64,000 nt of DNA. Origin: Alkalihalobacillus sp. BA299. Lineage in GTDB: Bacteria > Bacillota > Bacilli > Bacillales > Bacillaceae_F. Below the pieces are notes generated by a model. That model made no database searches and had not been told where the DNA came from. It saw only the letters and a list, made by a program, of their open reading frames with translations. Location: contig NZ_JAFLJM010000002.1 in the NCBI RefSeq assembly GCF_017745675.1, positions 343,079-407,078 on the forward strand, in the 5' to 3' direction. Positions 63,319 to 64,000 of this stretch are shown here, piece after piece. Made by a program: the position numbers and the translations under genes. Position 1 is the first letter of the stretch; every line of letters starts with the position of its first letter.

Positions 63319-63603
63319 TCAATTTTGAGTTTTTACAACTTTTTCGTTCGGTTGGTCTGATTTTTTGTATTTCACTTTCGTTGCCTCACCACCGCGTAAA
63401 TGGCGAATCGACTTATGGTATTCGAGGATTTCCTTTACTTCATTTGCCAACTCTTGATTGATTTCAGGTAATCGTTCGGTTAAGTCCTTGTGTACAGTGC
63501 TCTTGGATACGCCAAACTCTTTTGCAATCGTTCGGACGGTTTTCCTCGTCTCGACGATGTACCTGCCTATCTTGATAGTACGTTCTTTGATGTAATCGTG
63601 CAC
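63319..63603 (-). CDS. spoIIID: Sporulation transcription regulator SpoIIID
   Basis: The 94-residue DNA-binding protein regulates mother-cell genes during sporulation. The N-terminal half is highly conserved: MHDYIKERTIKIGRYIVETR, then the helix-turn-helix TVRTIAKEFGVSKSTVHKD and the basic tail RGGEATKVKYKKS. It starts with GTG at 63603, eight bases after AGGAGG. It lies immediately before mbl, as in other Bacillaceae, and shows that the organism forms endospores. Confidence 0.96.
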   Translation of the reverse strand: MHDYIKERTIKIGRYIVETRKTVRTIAKEFGVSKSTVHKDLTERLPEINQELANEVKEILEYHKSIRHLRGGEATKVKYKKSDQPNEKVVKTQN

Positions 63604-63875
63604 ACCACTCGCCTCCTAATCAATGTTGGTGATTGGTACATTTTATTAAGGAGGAAGGGTATATATACCAAAAAGTCAAGCAGGACAAGGCAATTTTTCA
63701 TACTGTAAAGGAATTATGCGTGATTTTTTTTGTAACATTAAGAAAATAAGTTAGGATCAACGGACGCTCAACCGTTCGTATAATAGGCTTTTTCCACTTT
63801 ATCAGCTCTAGAAGCAGCAAAATATTTTTTTCGAAAAAAAATTAAAGTAAATAGGAAAATAGAAGGGTTGTTTAC
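63604..63875 (-). promoter_or_regulatory. Upstream region of spoIIID
   Basis: No gene was found. GGTATATATACC at about 63656-63670 is a perfect palindrome in the leader and could be an operator. A sigma-E promoter is expected, but I could not fix its elements. A weak inverted repeat, CGGACGCTCAACCGTTCG, lies near 63759-63778. Confidence 0.3.
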
Positions 63876-64000
63876 AAGAAAAGCGGAAGCGTCCGTTTAG
63901 CGGCGTATGGACTGGAGCCCCACCGTATGAGATAAAGGAAACACATCGAACGGTAGTGAGGCGATGTTGACTTATCGTAAGGAGGGGGAGCGAAGTCCAC
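63876..64000. repeat. Long dispersed repeat, second copy (runs off window)
   Basis: From AAGAAAAGCGGAAGCG at 63876 to the edge this matches the first half of the element at 36497-36650, in the same orientation. It includes GTTTAGCGGCGTATGGACTG and GGAGGGGGAGCGAAGTCCAC. The end lies outside the window. Confidence 0.8.

Overview
The window looks like the chromosome of a low-to-medium GC, spore-forming, flagellated Bacillaceae, probably of the alkaliphile/Anaerobacillus-like side of the family. The main evidence is the right end, which has the conserved order spoIIID - mbl - flhO - flhP - EpuA-family gene. Gram-positive ribosome-binding sites, TTG/GTG starts, lipoprotein signals and LysM/CWBR2 wall proteins agree. 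No rRNA or tRNA genes and no complete insertion sequence were recognised.

Layout. (1) 1-9.7 kb, minus strand: a surface-polysaccharide operon with a partial glycosyltransferase, a 935-residue methyltransferase/CgeB-type fusion, a UDP-ManNAc-type dehydrogenase, two GT4 enzymes and a TagGH/Wzm-Wzt-like ABC exporter. (2) 9.8-13.7 kb: two secreted wall enzymes, GH18 plus CWBR2 and PG_binding_1 plus NlpC/P60. (3) 14.3-21.1 kb, minus: an organophosphate- or phosphonate-like uptake operon with a binding protein, phosphodiesterase-like hydrolase, two permeases, ATPase, DeoR regulator and PHP phosphatase. (4) 21.4-28.2 kb: a small protein kinase behind a likely yybP-ykoY manganese riboswitch, and a 1791-residue LysM/Ig-like/GH18 protein. 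(5) 28.8-33.9 kb: NERD protein, acidic lipoprotein, PAS-GGDEF-EAL protein, fabZ, ankyrin protein. (6) 34-47.2 kb: two cytosine-deaminase-like enzymes, a family-5 binding protein, a Dpp/Opp ABC importer, a LytS/AraC-type two-component system, an SSS-like symporter and an NCS1 permease. (7) 47.7-54 kb: recombinase fragment, aspartase, dicarboxylate symporter with a GlnKL-like two-component system, and a decayed transporter. (8) 54.3-59 kb: a third deaminase paralogue, a second binding protein and an atypical amidohydrolase. (9) 59.3-63.6 kb: the conserved flagellar/cytoskeleton/sporulation block.

Regions 6 and 8 together suggest import and hydrolysis of an N-heterocyclic or amide compound by a set of divergent cytosine-deaminase-like enzymes. 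The substrate cannot be read from sequence.

The most unusual structure is a dispersed family of six intergenic tandem arrays, near 14.1, 22.5, 28.5, 30.0, 47.6 and 54.3 kb. They have an exact or near-exact 21-bp period: a near-constant 14-bp core and about 7 variable bases. All lie in the same orientation, and all end in the same tag, TTTATCGATTTCTCGACA (shortened by 4 bp in one). Copies far from the tag are generally more degraded. I do not recognise this family. Other dispersed repeats include an inverted pair of hairpin elements bracketing 42.9-47.2 kb, a long dimeric repeat at 36.5 kb with a second copy at the right edge, and short palindromes around fabZ.
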